Shown: positions 18,449 to 26,808, counted from the first letter of the stretch. The stretch: DNA of 64,000 bases from an uncultured bacterium (GCA_902797965.1 CADBUY010000004.1:62001-126000); one strand, 5' to 3'. Notes: generated by a model not told the origin, from the letters alone. Program-made: numbers and translations.

Positions 18449-20623
18449 ATGGGAAATTATAGCGTTCCTAAAAACAGAAAACGGGGAAATAAAGGCAGAG
18501 TCATCGTTGATAATCCTTTACTTAGTTTTATTACTTATGTATGTGTATTTTTAATAGGTGTGCTTTTGGCAGGATTACTCGCATTAAAATTATATTTAAT
18601 GTCTCTGCCTCCGATTAAAAATTTAAATTCATTAAAACCTAATATTGTAACAACATTCTGCGCCGGAGATGGTGAAGTTATAAAAACTTTTGCGGCTTAT
18701 ACATATTCTAATGTTGAATTGAAAGAGGTTCCGGAACAGCTAGTAAAAGCATTAATAGCAACGGAAGATAAAAATTTCTATAACCATCAAGGGTATGATT
18801 TAGTAGGTCTTGTCCGTTCAATGGTTGCCAATGTTCTGGCAGGGCATGTCGTTCAAGGTGCAAGTACAATTACGCAGCAGTTATCAAGAATTTTATTCCT
18901 TTCCAATGAAAGAACATTCTCCAGAAAGATAAAAGAATTACAGGTTGCTGCTCAAATTGAAAAAACAATTTCTAAAGACAAAATTCTCGAGATGTATTTA
19001 AATAACGTATATTTAGGCTCAGGTGCTTATGGTGTAAAGGGTGCAGCAAAAATTTACTTTAATAAAAATCTTAATCAGTTAACTCTTTCTGAAATGGCTC
19101 TTATTGCAGGACTTCCTCAGGCACCGTCTGTTTATTCTCCATATCATAATAAAGAGCTTGCAAAAAAACGCAGGAATCAAGTTCTTTTGCGTATGTATAA
19201 GATGAAATACATAGATAAGGAGACATTTGAAAAGGCTAAAGAAGCACCTATAGTTCTTTCAAATATGCCTATTATGTATGCAACAAATAAGGCACCTTAT
19301 TTCTGTGACTATGTTATGAAAGAGTTACAGAAACTGGGCTTTTCTGAAGATGAAATTGTAAATGGTGGTCTAAAAGTTGTCACAACACTGGATTACAAAG
19401 CTCAAATAAAAGCAAATGAAGCTATTTTATCTAATCTGGCTGCTTGGGGTATGACAAAGGACAAAAATCAGGGTGCAGTATTCTCATTTAGTCCTATAGA
19501 TGGCAGAATTCTTGTCTATGCAGGAGGAAAGGATTATACAAAGAGCCAATATGACAGAGTCTCTCAGTCACAAAGACCTTCCGGCTCTGCGTTTAAGCCG
19601 TTTATTTATACGGCAGCTATCGAAAAAGGTTTTTCGCCAAACGATATGATTGAAGATATGCCGGTTAAACTTGGTAATTGGACTCCTAAAAACTATGGTA
19701 ACAAGTACAGGGGAAAAATACCTTTGTATACTGCATTAATGGTATCATCAAATGTCTGTGCCGCAAGATTAATGGATGAAATAGGAGTAAGACCTGTAAT
19801 TCAGCTTGCAAGAGTGATGGGAATAACAACTCCAATCCCATACGATTATACTATTGCGCTTGGTTCAAATAGTGTAAAATTATTTGAAATGACAAGAGCA
19901 TTTGGTGTATTTGCAAACGGCGGTTATAAAGTAGAACCTTATGCAATTGAAAGAGTCGAATCTTCCAGAGGAACAATTCTATACGAAGCTAAAAAAGCAA
20001 GAACAAGTAAAGTTCTTAACATAAATACGGCTGCTACAATGACAGCAATAATGAAAACCGTTATTACAAACGGTACCGGACGTGCTGCTGATATAGGAAA
20101 ACCTGCCGCAGGCAAAACAGGAACAACTGACGACAGTAAAGATGCTTACTTCATTGGGTTTACACCTGATGTTGTAACAGGCGTTTGGGTAGGAAATGAT
20201 GACAACTCTCAAATGGGTGGCGTTACAGGTGGAACAATACCTGCAAAAATCTGGCATGATGTAATGATTGTTGCAACAGAGGCTTATGGAAAATCAGAAT
20301 TTGAATATCCTGAGATTGTTTTAAATCCGTTTAAAGCAGCAAGTGTATCGATAATTAAACAAGGAGCAGATTATCGTGTTTCAGAGGATGAATCGACAGT
20401 TGATAAGAAAGGTGACACCTTAAAGAATGGTGAGGGTGATGTTACTTCTGAATCTAACAAACCGCCATTACCTCCTATTATAAAACCTTTCCCTATGAGG
20501 TCGGATTCTACACCTTTATTAAAGAAAGAAACTCCGACTATGGAAGTTCCGATAGAAAGAGTTGAAAAGCCAACTCAAAATCTTGCGCCGGTTCCGGTGC
20601 AAACAGCTCCAATAGGACATTAA
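18449..20623 (+). CDS. Penicillin-binding protein 1A family, bifunctional
   Basis: This 724-residue bitopic membrane protein polymerises and cross-links peptidoglycan. After a basic N terminus a membrane helix lies near 27-53. The glycosyltransferase-51 domain shows EDKNFYNHQGYD near 109 and GASTITQQLSR near 142. The transpeptidase domain shows the SxxK motif in SGSAFKPF (catalytic Ser), SSNVCA and KTGTTDDSKDAYF. A Pro-rich tail of about 60 residues follows. I chose the ATG at 18449, preceded by TAGGAGA, over a TTG at 18413. The nearest downstream gene is 27 bases away. Confidence 0.92.
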   Translation: MGNYSVPKNRKRGNKGRVIVDNPLLSFITYVCVFLIGVLLAGLLALKLYLMSLPPIKNLNSLKPNIVTTFCAGDGEVIKTFAAYTYSNVELKEVPEQLVKALIATEDKNFYNHQGYDLVGLVRSMVANVLAGHVVQGASTITQQLSRILFLSNERTFSRKIKELQVAAQIEKTISKDKILEMYLNNVYLGSGAYGVKGAAKIYFNKNLNQLTLSEMALIAGLPQAPSVYSPYHNKELAKKRRNQVLLRMYKMKYIDKETFEKAKEAPIVLSNMPIMYATNKAPYFCDYVMKELQKLGFSEDEIVNGGLKVVTTLDYKAQIKANEAILSNLAAWGMTKDKNQGAVFSFSPIDGRILVYAGGKDYTKSQYDRVSQSQRPSGSAFKPFIYTAAIEKGFSPNDMIEDMPVKLGNWTPKNYGNKYRGKIPLYTALMVSSNVCAARLMDEIGVRPVIQLARVMGITTPIPYDYTIALGSNSVKLFEMTRAFGVFANGGYKVEPYAIERVESSRGTILYEAKKARTSKVLNINTAATMTAIMKTVITNGTGRAADIGKPAAGKTGTTDDSKDAYFIGFTPDVVTGVWVGNDDNSQMGGVTGGTIPAKIWHDVMIVATEAYGKSEFEYPEIVLNPFKAASVSIIKQGADYRVSEDESTVDKKGDTLKNGEGDVTSESNKPPLPPIIKPFPMRSDSTPLLKKETPTMEVPIERVEKPTQNLAPVPVQTAPIGH

Positions 20624-20650
20624 GATATTACATAAAAAAGGAAACAGATT

Positions 20651-21538
20651 ATGCAAATAGACGAAATACAAATAGCTACCGGTGAAAATTCTTTTCAAAC
20701 AGCTGAATTTGAACCAAATGACAAAACAATTGATTATGAAACAAACAAAAATCTTAGTTATGCTGATATTATAAGTATATTTAACGGATTAAATGTAATA
20801 AGTGAATTTTATGATGTAATGTCTGTTGCTACAGTGACTCCGATTGGAATATGTGCTGTTGCTTTAGGAAAAACTCTTTTAGAAGCTGTAACCAGTGCTA
20901 TGGACTCAAATCCGATAGACTTTTTGTCCTCAACTGTTGTTTTATCAAATGAAGTTGACAGTGAAACTGCAAAACTGCTTAAAGATACACACATAATAGT
21001 TGCTCCAAAGTTTACAAAAAATGCCATTGATTATCTTGATGCTCATGATGTTTGTTATGTTATTGTTAAAACACCATTAAAAGAGTACAAAAAATATCTT
21101 TCAAATCAGATTTTAGAAACGCCTCTTGGTACTTTAAGACAGGCACCTAATCAGAGTGAACTTAACAAAGAGTCTTTTAAGGTTCTTTCTAAGGTGAAAC
21201 CAACTGTAGAACAGATTGAAGATGCTGTTTTTGCATGGAAGGTTGCTAAACACGTTAAATCAAGAGCTATCGTAATAGTAAAAGATTTGAAAACAAATGC
21301 TGTTGCTCAAGGACTTCAGGCTGCATCAATAGAATATGCATTGGACTATTCTTGTGACGGTTCGAAAGAAGCAATATTGGCATGTGATATGGGAATTACC
21401 ATACATGATTTGAATGTTGCCGCTCAAGGAAGAATCTCGGTATTAATAATCCCTACTGTAACAAAAGATATTATTGCACAAGCAGATAAGTTTAATATGT
21501 CTGTTATAACGACAGGATTTTCAAATATTTCATACTAA
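20651..21538 (+). CDS. Degenerate PurH (AICAR transformylase)-like protein
   Basis: This 295-residue protein aligns along its length with the AICAR transformylase half of PurH. Matching blocks are GKTLLEAVTSAMDSNPIDF (PurH G-TLLEA...DP-SAFGG), EVDSETAKLL, PLGTLRQ, FAWKVAKHVKSRAIVIVKD and the end MSVITTGFSNISY. The catalytic Lys-His-x-Asn of PurH (VKHxNPCG) is here VTPIGICA: Lys to Thr, His to Pro, Asn to Gly. The N-terminal IMP cyclohydrolase domain is absent. It is therefore probably a binding or regulatory pseudoenzyme of purine or folate metabolism. It begins 27 bases after PBP1A, preceded by AAAAGGA, and overlaps the convergent gene by four bases. Confidence 0.72.
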   Translation: MQIDEIQIATGENSFQTAEFEPNDKTIDYETNKNLSYADIISIFNGLNVISEFYDVMSVATVTPIGICAVALGKTLLEAVTSAMDSNPIDFLSSTVVLSNEVDSETAKLLKDTHIIVAPKFTKNAIDYLDAHDVCYVIVKTPLKEYKKYLSNQILETPLGTLRQAPNQSELNKESFKVLSKVKPTVEQIEDAVFAWKVAKHVKSRAIVIVKDLKTNAVAQGLQAASIEYALDYSCDGSKEAILACDMGITIHDLNVAAQGRISVLIIPTVTKDIIAQADKFNMSVITTGFSNISY

Positions 21539-22458
21539 GCGGCATCTGTAATTGGGTTGTTGTTTGCTTCTTCTAAAAGAGTGTCAATAAGTATATTTTC
21601 AAATACTTTGTTTGATAAACATAAATCTGCAGGAATCCCTCTCTCAGAGTAATTGATTGAACTTTTAGAAAAATTATTTTCTTCTGCTATAACATCAGGT
21701 ATAAATGCGTTCATTAAATCTCTGGATTTTGTCTGAAAATGCTCAACTTCGCTTTGAATTTTTTCAATTGTTCTCATCAGGTTATTCATAAAGTCAGGTT
21801 TAGAGCTTTCAGAGACCTTTAGCAGCTCTTGAACATTTGATATAAAAACTTGATTATAGGAATTTATTGCTTGTTTAAATCTGCTGCACATACTTATAGC
21901 AAATTCGTCTTTATTCCCATCACAAATCTTTCCGCAATTAATATTTCTTTTTCCTCTGTATTCTGAAAAGGCATTCATTACTCGATCTGCTTCGATGTTA
22001 CATTTTGCTATAAATCTCTGAAAGTCTTTCAGCAAAACAGCCATTTCTTTGTATGTATAAACTTTTCTGTTTGCAGATGCATATGCTTTAGAGTTAACTT
22101 GTCTGAATAAATAATTTGTGCTCTCAATGTTGTCAGTATATTTAGCGTTTGCTTCCATAAAGCTCATTAATTTTTCTTGAATAACAGTGTCAACTTTCTC
22201 AAGAATACATTCTCTTTCTTCCTGAGATTTCTGATTAAAACCTTTGATTGCATTTTGTACTAAAGGCTCATTAACCCTTGCTGAAATAGTTCTTTTTTGT
22301 GCTACATCAACCAAAGGTTCATTTTTTCTGTTGTTAAGTAAACCTTGCAACTTTTCAGTCTCGTTATTAACAATCTGAGATTTTGTTGAAGAACTATTTC
22401 CAGCAACAATTTGTACTATATTATTCAATTCTGATTCAATAATTTTAAAAAATCCCAT
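21535..22458 (-). CDS. Hypothetical alpha-helical protein
   Basis: This 307-residue protein matches no family that I recognise. It starts MGFFKIIESELNNIVQIVAGN, which could be an amphipathic helix. Most of the rest is predicted helical and charged. A central Cys cluster (RNINCGKICDGN near 166-177, then MCSRF) might bind metal. There is no signal peptide or membrane helix. The gene converges with the PurH-like gene (stops overlap by four bases) and diverges from the PC4-like gene. It is probably cytoplasmic; the role is unknown. Confidence 0.65.
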   Translation of the reverse strand: MGFFKIIESELNNIVQIVAGNSSSTKSQIVNNETEKLQGLLNNRKNEPLVDVAQKRTISARVNEPLVQNAIKGFNQKSQEERECILEKVDTVIQEKLMSFMEANAKYTDNIESTNYLFRQVNSKAYASANRKVYTYKEMAVLLKDFQRFIAKCNIEADRVMNAFSEYRGKRNINCGKICDGNKDEFAISMCSRFKQAINSYNQVFISNVQELLKVSESSKPDFMNNLMRTIEKIQSEVEHFQTKSRDLMNAFIPDVIAEENNFSKSSINYSERGIPADLCLSNKVFENILIDTLLEEANNNPITDAA

Positions 22459-22567
22459 AATTAATATCCCTTATATATATAAAGTATTTTTGTTATAAAA
22501 AATTGCCAAATTTATAAATTAATATTAATGATATGTAATATTAGCTTAAAATTAAAAATCCTCATGT

Positions 22568-22573
22568 TATAAT
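22568..22573 (+). promoter_or_regulatory. -10 box TATAAT upstream of the PC4-like gene
   Basis: A perfect TATAAT lies 34 bases before the start at 22607; a -35 box is weak (CTTAAA at 22545). AAAAAGGAGAG precedes the ATG. It probably drives the PC4-like, histidine kinase and response-regulator genes together. Confidence 0.6.
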
Positions 22574-22606
22574 CTATCTGTAATAATATAAAAAGGAGAG
22601 ATAATA

Positions 22607-22846
22607 ATGGCAGGAAAATTATTAGCAACGATTGACAGATCTGCAACAGAGCAAATGCAAATTTCAATATCTGAATACAGAGGAAAAAGTTACTTCAATT
22701 TAAGAATTTTTTATACAACAGATGACGGTGCAACTTGGCTTCCGACAAAAAAAGGTGTTACATTTGCTCCTGATCAGCTAGATATTTTGACAGATGCAAT
22801 TGAAGAAGCTAAAAAAGAATTCATGACCGAGGCAGAAGAAGGTTAA
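22607..22846 (+). CDS. PC4/Sub1-like DNA-binding protein
   Basis: This 79-residue protein matches the transcriptional coactivator PC4 fold. Key blocks are ISISEYRGKSYFNLRIFYTTDDG and WLPTKKGVTFAPDQLDIL, equivalent to the S-x-F-R-G-K-x-Y-V-D-I-R-x-F-Y...K-P-T-K-K-G-I-S-L core of PC4. PC4 domains bind single-stranded DNA; bacterial relatives such as YdbC do the same. It could act in transcription or repair. It is the first gene of an operon with a histidine kinase (13 bases) and a REC protein. A strong Shine-Dalgarno AAGGAGAG precedes it. Confidence 0.78.
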   Translation: MAGKLLATIDRSATEQMQISISEYRGKSYFNLRIFYTTDDGATWLPTKKGVTFAPDQLDILTDAIEEAKKEFMTEAEEG

Positions 22847-22859
22847 GGAGAAGTTAGTT

Positions 22860-23576
22860 ATGAATAACTCTATTCAGGATGAATTCATATCAACAGTATC
22901 ACATGAGATGAGAACTCCGCTGACAAGTATCAGGGGGTTCTCTCAAACTTTATTGTCTTCTTGGGATAGAATAGACGATGATAACAAAAAAAAGTTTATA
23001 AAAATCATTGAAGAACAGTCAAACAGACTAATTAATCTGGTAGAAAATATTTTGACGGTTTCAAAGGCTAATGCCGGAAGTATTGTTATGAAAAAAGTTT
23101 TTATCAATGCTTCTATAGATAGTATTATTCCAATGTTTAAAGAACAGTATAAATATCATAAATTTGAATTTGTTCCCCAAAAAGATTTGCCTGCTGCACG
23201 ATTGGATGATGATAAGTTCCAGCAAATTATGACAAATTTGATTGATAATGCGGGAAAATATTCTAAGGATGGTAGTACCATAACAATCTCTACTGACACA
23301 AAAGGTGAAAGTATAATTATCAAGGTTAAGGATGAGGGTGTCGGTATAAGACAAGAAGATGGAGATAAGCTGTTTAAAAAATTCAGCAGAATAGAAAATC
23401 ATCTTACAAGCAAAACTCAGGGGAACGGATTGGGGTTATATATAACAAAGCAGCTTGTTGAATCTATGAATGGCAGTATTACATTTGAAAGCGAAGAGAA
23501 TAAAGGAACTGTATTTATAGTTACATTTCCTGTCTTTAATGAAGAGGAGGCGTTAAAATGCTCTCAAAAATCTTAA
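22860..23576 (+). CDS. Soluble sensor histidine kinase, no input domain
   Basis: This 238-residue protein is a bare HisKA plus HATPase_c. The H-box FISTVSHEMRTPLTS near residues 9-23 holds the phosphorylated His; the N-box is NLIDNAGKYS near 128, the G1 box KVKDEGVGI and the G2 box GNGLGLYI. There is no membrane segment and no sensor domain, so its signal must come from a partner protein, perhaps the PC4-like protein before it. The next gene overlaps by 19 bases, indicating translational coupling. It could also be a truncated kinase, but the start has AAGGAG at acceptable spacing. Confidence 0.85.
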   Translation: MNNSIQDEFISTVSHEMRTPLTSIRGFSQTLLSSWDRIDDDNKKKFIKIIEEQSNRLINLVENILTVSKANAGSIVMKKVFINASIDSIIPMFKEQYKYHKFEFVPQKDLPAARLDDDKFQQIMTNLIDNAGKYSKDGSTITISTDTKGESIIIKVKDEGVGIRQEDGDKLFKKFSRIENHLTSKTQGNGLGLYITKQLVESMNGSITFESEENKGTVFIVTFPVFNEEEALKCSQKS

Positions 23577-24841
23577 TTATAGACAAAAGAAAAGAACTTC
23601 CTGCCAAGTATAAAAAGAATATTGAAGATGCAGATACTTCTGTTACAATATCGAATAATTTAAAGGATGCCCTATACGATATACAGGAACTTGAGCCTGA
23701 TATGATTATCGTATCAGATAGTATTGATGAACCTTTAGATAAGTTTTGCGAGAAGATAAGAAGTCTAACTTATAATATTCGTCCGGTAATAATTGCTCTT
23801 TCAAAGTCAGCAGATTCAGGTGACAGAATTTTGGTTCTTGATAGCGGAGCAGATGATTTTTTAAGTGAACCTGTAAATATAGAAGAATTTAAAACCAGAA
23901 TACACGCTCATTTAAGACGAGATATAGAATTAAACCTTGATACAAAGACTCTGCTTCCAAACAGAAAAATTGTAGAAAAAATGTTAAAGCGTATATTGCA
24001 TACACAAAATTCTCAAGCAGCACTACTTGTTGGAGTAGAAAATCTTGAAAACTATAAAAGCGTGTATTCGGATATAGCGGCGGATAAACTCATACAGACA
24101 TTTGTTGCTATAACAAAGTCCTCACTTGAACCTGATGACTTTTTGGGACAATTAAATGAAACAAATTTTGTTATAATAACCAATCCATATAGAGCAGAAA
24201 AACTTGCAGCTTTTTTAACTTTTGCGTTTGATACGGTTGCACCTAAGTTCTATTCAGAACAGGACGCAAGACGCGGATATATGTTGATGAAAAGTGACAG
24301 GCAAGCCGGCATGAGAGCTAACTTTGTTTCGGTTATGGTTGGAGGAATGCTGGGTAATTACAAGCATTTGAATTCTGTTGATGCTTTGATAGAGCGTTTA
24401 TATTCGATTAAAAAGATAGCAAAAGTTCCGAGTGGTTCTAATTATGTAATTGACAGAATGAAATTAACCGGTGAGAATATAAAAAATCAGGACTCAATAT
24501 TAAATCATATATTTATAAAAGAACCGGATGACGCGTTAGCTTTGCTATTGAGAACAACATTAGAACTTCAGGGATATGATGTAGAAGATTCTATAAACAC
24601 AGAAGACCCTGTTCAACCTGCAATTTTAATCGTAGATAGCGGTGATAATCTTGAGGAGCTGGAGTTTTGTAGAAAGTTAAAAAGTAATCCTAATTTTGCA
24701 AATTCAAAAATCATAGTTACGACATCTGTGCATGATAAGGCGGCAGTCCTTGATGCAGGGGTTGATTTATATTTACCGAAACCTTATGAAATTACTGATT
24801 TGATACAATGGATTGAATATTTTATGAAAAATATTATTTAA
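23558..24841 (+). CDS. Response-regulator-like protein: REC - degenerate GGDEF - REC
   Basis: This 427-residue protein has three domains. REC1 (about 1-122) looks inactive: the acidic pair is Asp-Lys, the acceptor region reads MIIVSDS with Ser where Asp is usual, and the conserved Lys is Glu (LSEPVN). A GGDEF-like domain (about 132-300) has LNETNF where GG(D/E)EF should be, so it should not make c-di-GMP. REC2 (about 312-427) keeps the acceptor Asp in AILIVDSGD and the Lys in YLPKPYEI, so it may be the true phosphorylation target of the kinase. AGGAGG precedes the start, inside the kinase gene. There is no DNA-binding domain. Confidence 0.8.
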   Translation: MLSKILIIDKRKELPAKYKKNIEDADTSVTISNNLKDALYDIQELEPDMIIVSDSIDEPLDKFCEKIRSLTYNIRPVIIALSKSADSGDRILVLDSGADDFLSEPVNIEEFKTRIHAHLRRDIELNLDTKTLLPNRKIVEKMLKRILHTQNSQAALLVGVENLENYKSVYSDIAADKLIQTFVAITKSSLEPDDFLGQLNETNFVIITNPYRAEKLAAFLTFAFDTVAPKFYSEQDARRGYMLMKSDRQAGMRANFVSVMVGGMLGNYKHLNSVDALIERLYSIKKIAKVPSGSNYVIDRMKLTGENIKNQDSILNHIFIKEPDDALALLLRTTLELQGYDVEDSINTEDPVQPAILIVDSGDNLEELEFCRKLKSNPNFANSKIIVTTSVHDKAAVLDAGVDLYLPKPYEITDLIQWIEYFMKNII

Positions 24842-24898
24842 TTGTAAGTAATGATTAAACTTGCATTTTAAAATTGATGTGATATCTTAGAACTATAG

Positions 24899-24972
24899 GC
24901 GTCCGTAGCTCAGCTGGATAGAGCATCTGCCTTCTAAGCAGAGGGTCGCGCGTTCGAATCGCGCCGGGCGTA
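24899..24972 (+). tRNA. tRNA-Arg (TCT)
   Basis: The anticodon stem TGCCT/AGCAG region encloses TTCTAA with anticodon TCT. The D-arm TAGCTCAGCTGGATAGAGCA and T-arm CGCGTTCGAATCGCG are canonical. The acceptor GCGTCCG pairs with CGGGCGT with G-U pairs at 1-72 and 4-69, which is slightly weak. No CCA is encoded. A strong hairpin terminator follows at once. Confidence 0.93.
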
Positions 24973-24974
24973 AA

Positions 24975-25008
24975 TTAAAAGGGACTGGTTTTAACCAGTC
25001 CCTTTTAA
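24975..25008 (+). terminator. Strong terminator after tRNA-Arg
   Basis: A near-perfect palindrome: TTAAAAGGGACTGGTT is followed by two bases and its exact complement. The A-rich and T-rich ends make it bidirectional. Confidence 0.9.
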
Positions 25009-25170
25009 TTTGTGTTTGTGCCAAGATGAGAACGCTTTTTGCGTTCGAGCGGGAGCGAGCTGAGGCTGGAGCAGTTTTGTTTGAAAGAAGCTTTGCTTCT
25101 GAAAACAAAATGCGGAATTGCCGTTAAATGCGAGCGACCAAGACAATCGCGCCGGACGTAGTTAAAAAAG
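25009..25170. other. Noncoding stretch with a copy of the tRNA-Arg 3' tail
   Basis: No gene is seen. The segment holds small hairpins (AACGCTTTTTGCGTT; GAAGCTTTGCTTC). At 25146-25161 it carries AATCGCGCCGGACGTA, matching the last 16 bases of tRNA-Arg (24957-24972) at 15 of 16 positions. Such tRNA-tail copies are typical traces of integration or recombination at tRNA genes. Confidence 0.6.
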
Positions 25171-25236
25171 GATTGGAAAATCCAATCCTTTTATTATATC
25201 TAGTTTTTGTTGGGTTTCACCCAACCTACAAACTAA
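25171..25236. repeat. Left 66-bp direct repeat flanking the EF-hand/Fic module
   Basis: This copy and 26601-26666 are the same 66 bases apart from about two mismatches in the loop of the first hairpin. Each holds a terminator-like hairpin (GGATTGG/CCAATCC with T tract) followed by the palindrome GTTGGGTTTCACCCAAC. The stop codon of the EF-hand gene lies at the right edge. Confidence 0.85.
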
Positions 25237-25694
25237 TAATATAGATTTCTAAAAATATCACTAAAATTAATTTTTTCTTGGAATTGACGTTCTAATAATC
25301 CTAATTCTTTTTGGAATTTTTCAAATTGTTTTTTGTCTCCTCCAAAAGTCTTGGTCAAACTAATAAGTTCTTCATTGGCTCCTTGTTTTGCATTCAATTT
25401 GTCATACAAATCTAGTATCTCTTTATCAAGCTTTATTGTTGTTACCAATTGATTATTCTGTTTATTATACACCCTTATTTCTGTTATACCATTATTATCT
25501 TTTTGGCAAGATATACGTGCATTATTAAACATTTTTGCTTCTGTTTCATTATATCTCCCATTACCATCGCTATCAAAAAGAATTCGTGCTTCCATTTGAG
25601 CTTTGTTACCTTTTTCTTTGACTTCTTGCAAAGTCATACCTTCTTCTACAGTAAGTCTTGTAGGTAATGCCCTTTGGGTATCAATCTTTGTCAT
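25233..25694 (-). CDS. Hypothetical protein with one EF-hand-like loop
   Basis: This 153-residue protein has an EF-hand calcium-binding loop in DSDGNGRYNETE near residues 41-52, with Asp, Asp, Asn and Glu at the expected ligand positions. A single loop is unusual, since EF-hands normally work in pairs; it may dimerise or resemble a dockerin-like half. No signal peptide or other known domain is seen. It diverges from the Fic gene. The two genes share a 236-base intergenic region and lie between 66-bp direct repeats. A toxin partner role is possible but only by position. Confidence 0.6.
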   Translation of the reverse strand: MTKIDTQRALPTRLTVEEGMTLQEVKEKGNKAQMEARILFDSDGNGRYNETEAKMFNNARISCQKDNNGITEIRVYNKQNNQLVTTIKLDKEILDLYDKLNAKQGANEELISLTKTFGGDKKQFEKFQKELGLLERQFQEKINFSDIFRNLYY

Positions 25695-25772
25695 AAAATA
25701 TCTCCTTTTCCCTTAGTGTTTTACTGTATATATTTCTAAAATAATTTGTTAGAGAAAAATTGCGCACAGTTT

Positions 25773-25797
25773 TTCTATTCTATTCTATTCTATTCTA
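25773..25797. repeat. Pentanucleotide repeat (TTCTA)x5
   Basis: Five perfect tandem copies of TTCTA lie between the divergent EF-hand and Fic genes. Such tracts change length by polymerase slippage. It lies about 110 bases upstream of the Fic -10 box, so any effect on transcription would be through spacing or a factor-binding site. Confidence 0.85.
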
Positions 25798-25861
25798 TTT
25801 AGCATTATGACTAGCTTTGAGCCAATTGTAAAGATTTTTATTCCTTTCATAACAATATTAA

Positions 25862-25911
25862 GTTTTGTTAACAAAACCTCTGATTTTCTTTGTTTCAAAT
25901 TATGATATAAT
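25862..25911 (+). promoter_or_regulatory. Fic promoter with upstream 16-bp palindrome
   Basis: GTTTTGTTAACAAAAC (25862-25877) is a perfect palindrome and a plausible operator. The -10 box TATAAT is at 25906-25911, 19 bases before the Fic start, and the -35 region (TTTCTT) is weak. The palindrome would abut the -35 region, a place typical for a repressor or activator. Confidence 0.55.
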
Positions 25912-25929
25912 GGTAAAAAAGAGGTATTT

Positions 25930-26538
25930 ATGGTTTTAGAAAATAAACTTGGTATAGCTAATTCGGCTGATTTAGCGCGAGAAGAAGAAAGAATAAGCAA
26001 AACAAAAGCGATTGAACTTTTTGAGACAGGCTATCTTGATAGTTTAGAAGCAGGTAAGTTTGATTCATTAGCTAAAATTCATAAATACTTATTTGAAGAT
26101 ATTTACCCATTTGCAGGTGAAGTGCGAAAGGAAAATATAGCAAAAGGAAATTTTAGATTCGCTCCTGTTATGTACTTAAAAGCATCATTGGAACATATTG
26201 ATTCTATGCCGCAATCAAATTTTGATGAGATTATTGATAAATATGTAGAAATGAATGTTGCGCACCCTTTTAGAGAGGGCAATGGCAGAAGTACAAGAAT
26301 TTGGCTAGACCTGATACTGAAAAAAGAATTAGGAACGGTTGTTGATTGGAACAAAGTTGATAAAGAAGATTATTTGCTTGCAATGGAACGCAGTCCTGTG
26401 AAAACAGTTGAAATAAAAGAGCTTTTAAAAAACGCTTTAACCGATGATATCAATAATCGTGAAGTTTATATGAAAGGCATTGATGCAAGCTACCATTATG
26501 AAGGTTATAATATTTATAAATCTAATGATTTGAAATAA
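25930..26538 (+). CDS. Fic/DOC-family protein, probable AMP-transferase
   Basis: This 202-residue protein carries the full catalytic motif HPFREGNGRSTR near residues 116-127, including the His and the phosphate-binding GNGR, which transfers AMP (or another nucleotide part) to a target hydroxyl. Near the C terminus is S-Y-H-Y-E-G-Y, matching the inhibitory [S/T]-x3-E-[G/N] motif; its position after the core suggests a class III, self-inhibited Fic. The flap region VRKENIAKGNFRFAP is present. Fic proteins act as toxins or as regulators. GAGG precedes the start. Its neighbour is the divergent EF-hand gene, and no antitoxin of the classic FicT type is seen. Confidence 0.88.
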   Translation: MVLENKLGIANSADLAREEERISKTKAIELFETGYLDSLEAGKFDSLAKIHKYLFEDIYPFAGEVRKENIAKGNFRFAPVMYLKASLEHIDSMPQSNFDEIIDKYVEMNVAHPFREGNGRSTRIWLDLILKKELGTVVDWNKVDKEDYLLAMERSPVKTVEIKELLKNALTDDINNREVYMKGIDASYHYEGYNIYKSNDLK

Positions 26539-26600
26539 TTTTATGTTACATTTTCTATTAACCAAGTTCGAAACTCGTCAACTCTGGGGTAAATTAAAGA

Positions 26601-26666
26601 GGATTGGAAAGACCAATCCTTTTATTATATCTAGTTTTTGTTGGGTTTCACCCAACCTACAAACTA
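26601..26666. repeat. Right 66-bp direct repeat
   Basis: Second copy of the repeat at 25171-25236, exactly 1430 bases away and in the same orientation. Just before it, GTTCGAAACTCG...GGGGTAAATTAAA (26570-26599) resembles a tRNA T-arm and 3' tail next to a terminator, like the real tRNA-Arg context. Confidence 0.85.
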
Positions 26667-26802
26667 TCTCCTTTAATTTTTGTTTGGCAGGCGATTTGAA
26701 CGCCAAATGCGTAAGCAATTTTATTTTGAAGTAATTTCTATTAATAAGTATGTGAAAACGTTTTCAATGTATAAAACTGTGTTAATTAGTCAATAAATAT
26801 GC

Positions 26803-26808
26803 TATAAT
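26803..26808 (+). promoter_or_regulatory. -10 box upstream of the exported deaminase
   Basis: TATAAT lies 28 bases before the start at 26837, with TGTGGAG as the ribosome-binding site. A weak -35 (GTTAAT) is about 17 bases upstream. Confidence 0.55.

Noticed and set aside
24893..25108. Minus-strand frame over tRNA-Arg and its terminator
   Set aside because: RPARFERATLCLEGRCSIQLSYG-type peptides are the standard tRNA translation artefact.
26543..26734. Short plus-strand frame after Fic
   Set aside because: It crosses the tRNA-tail-like piece and the 66-bp repeat; no start signal or domain.
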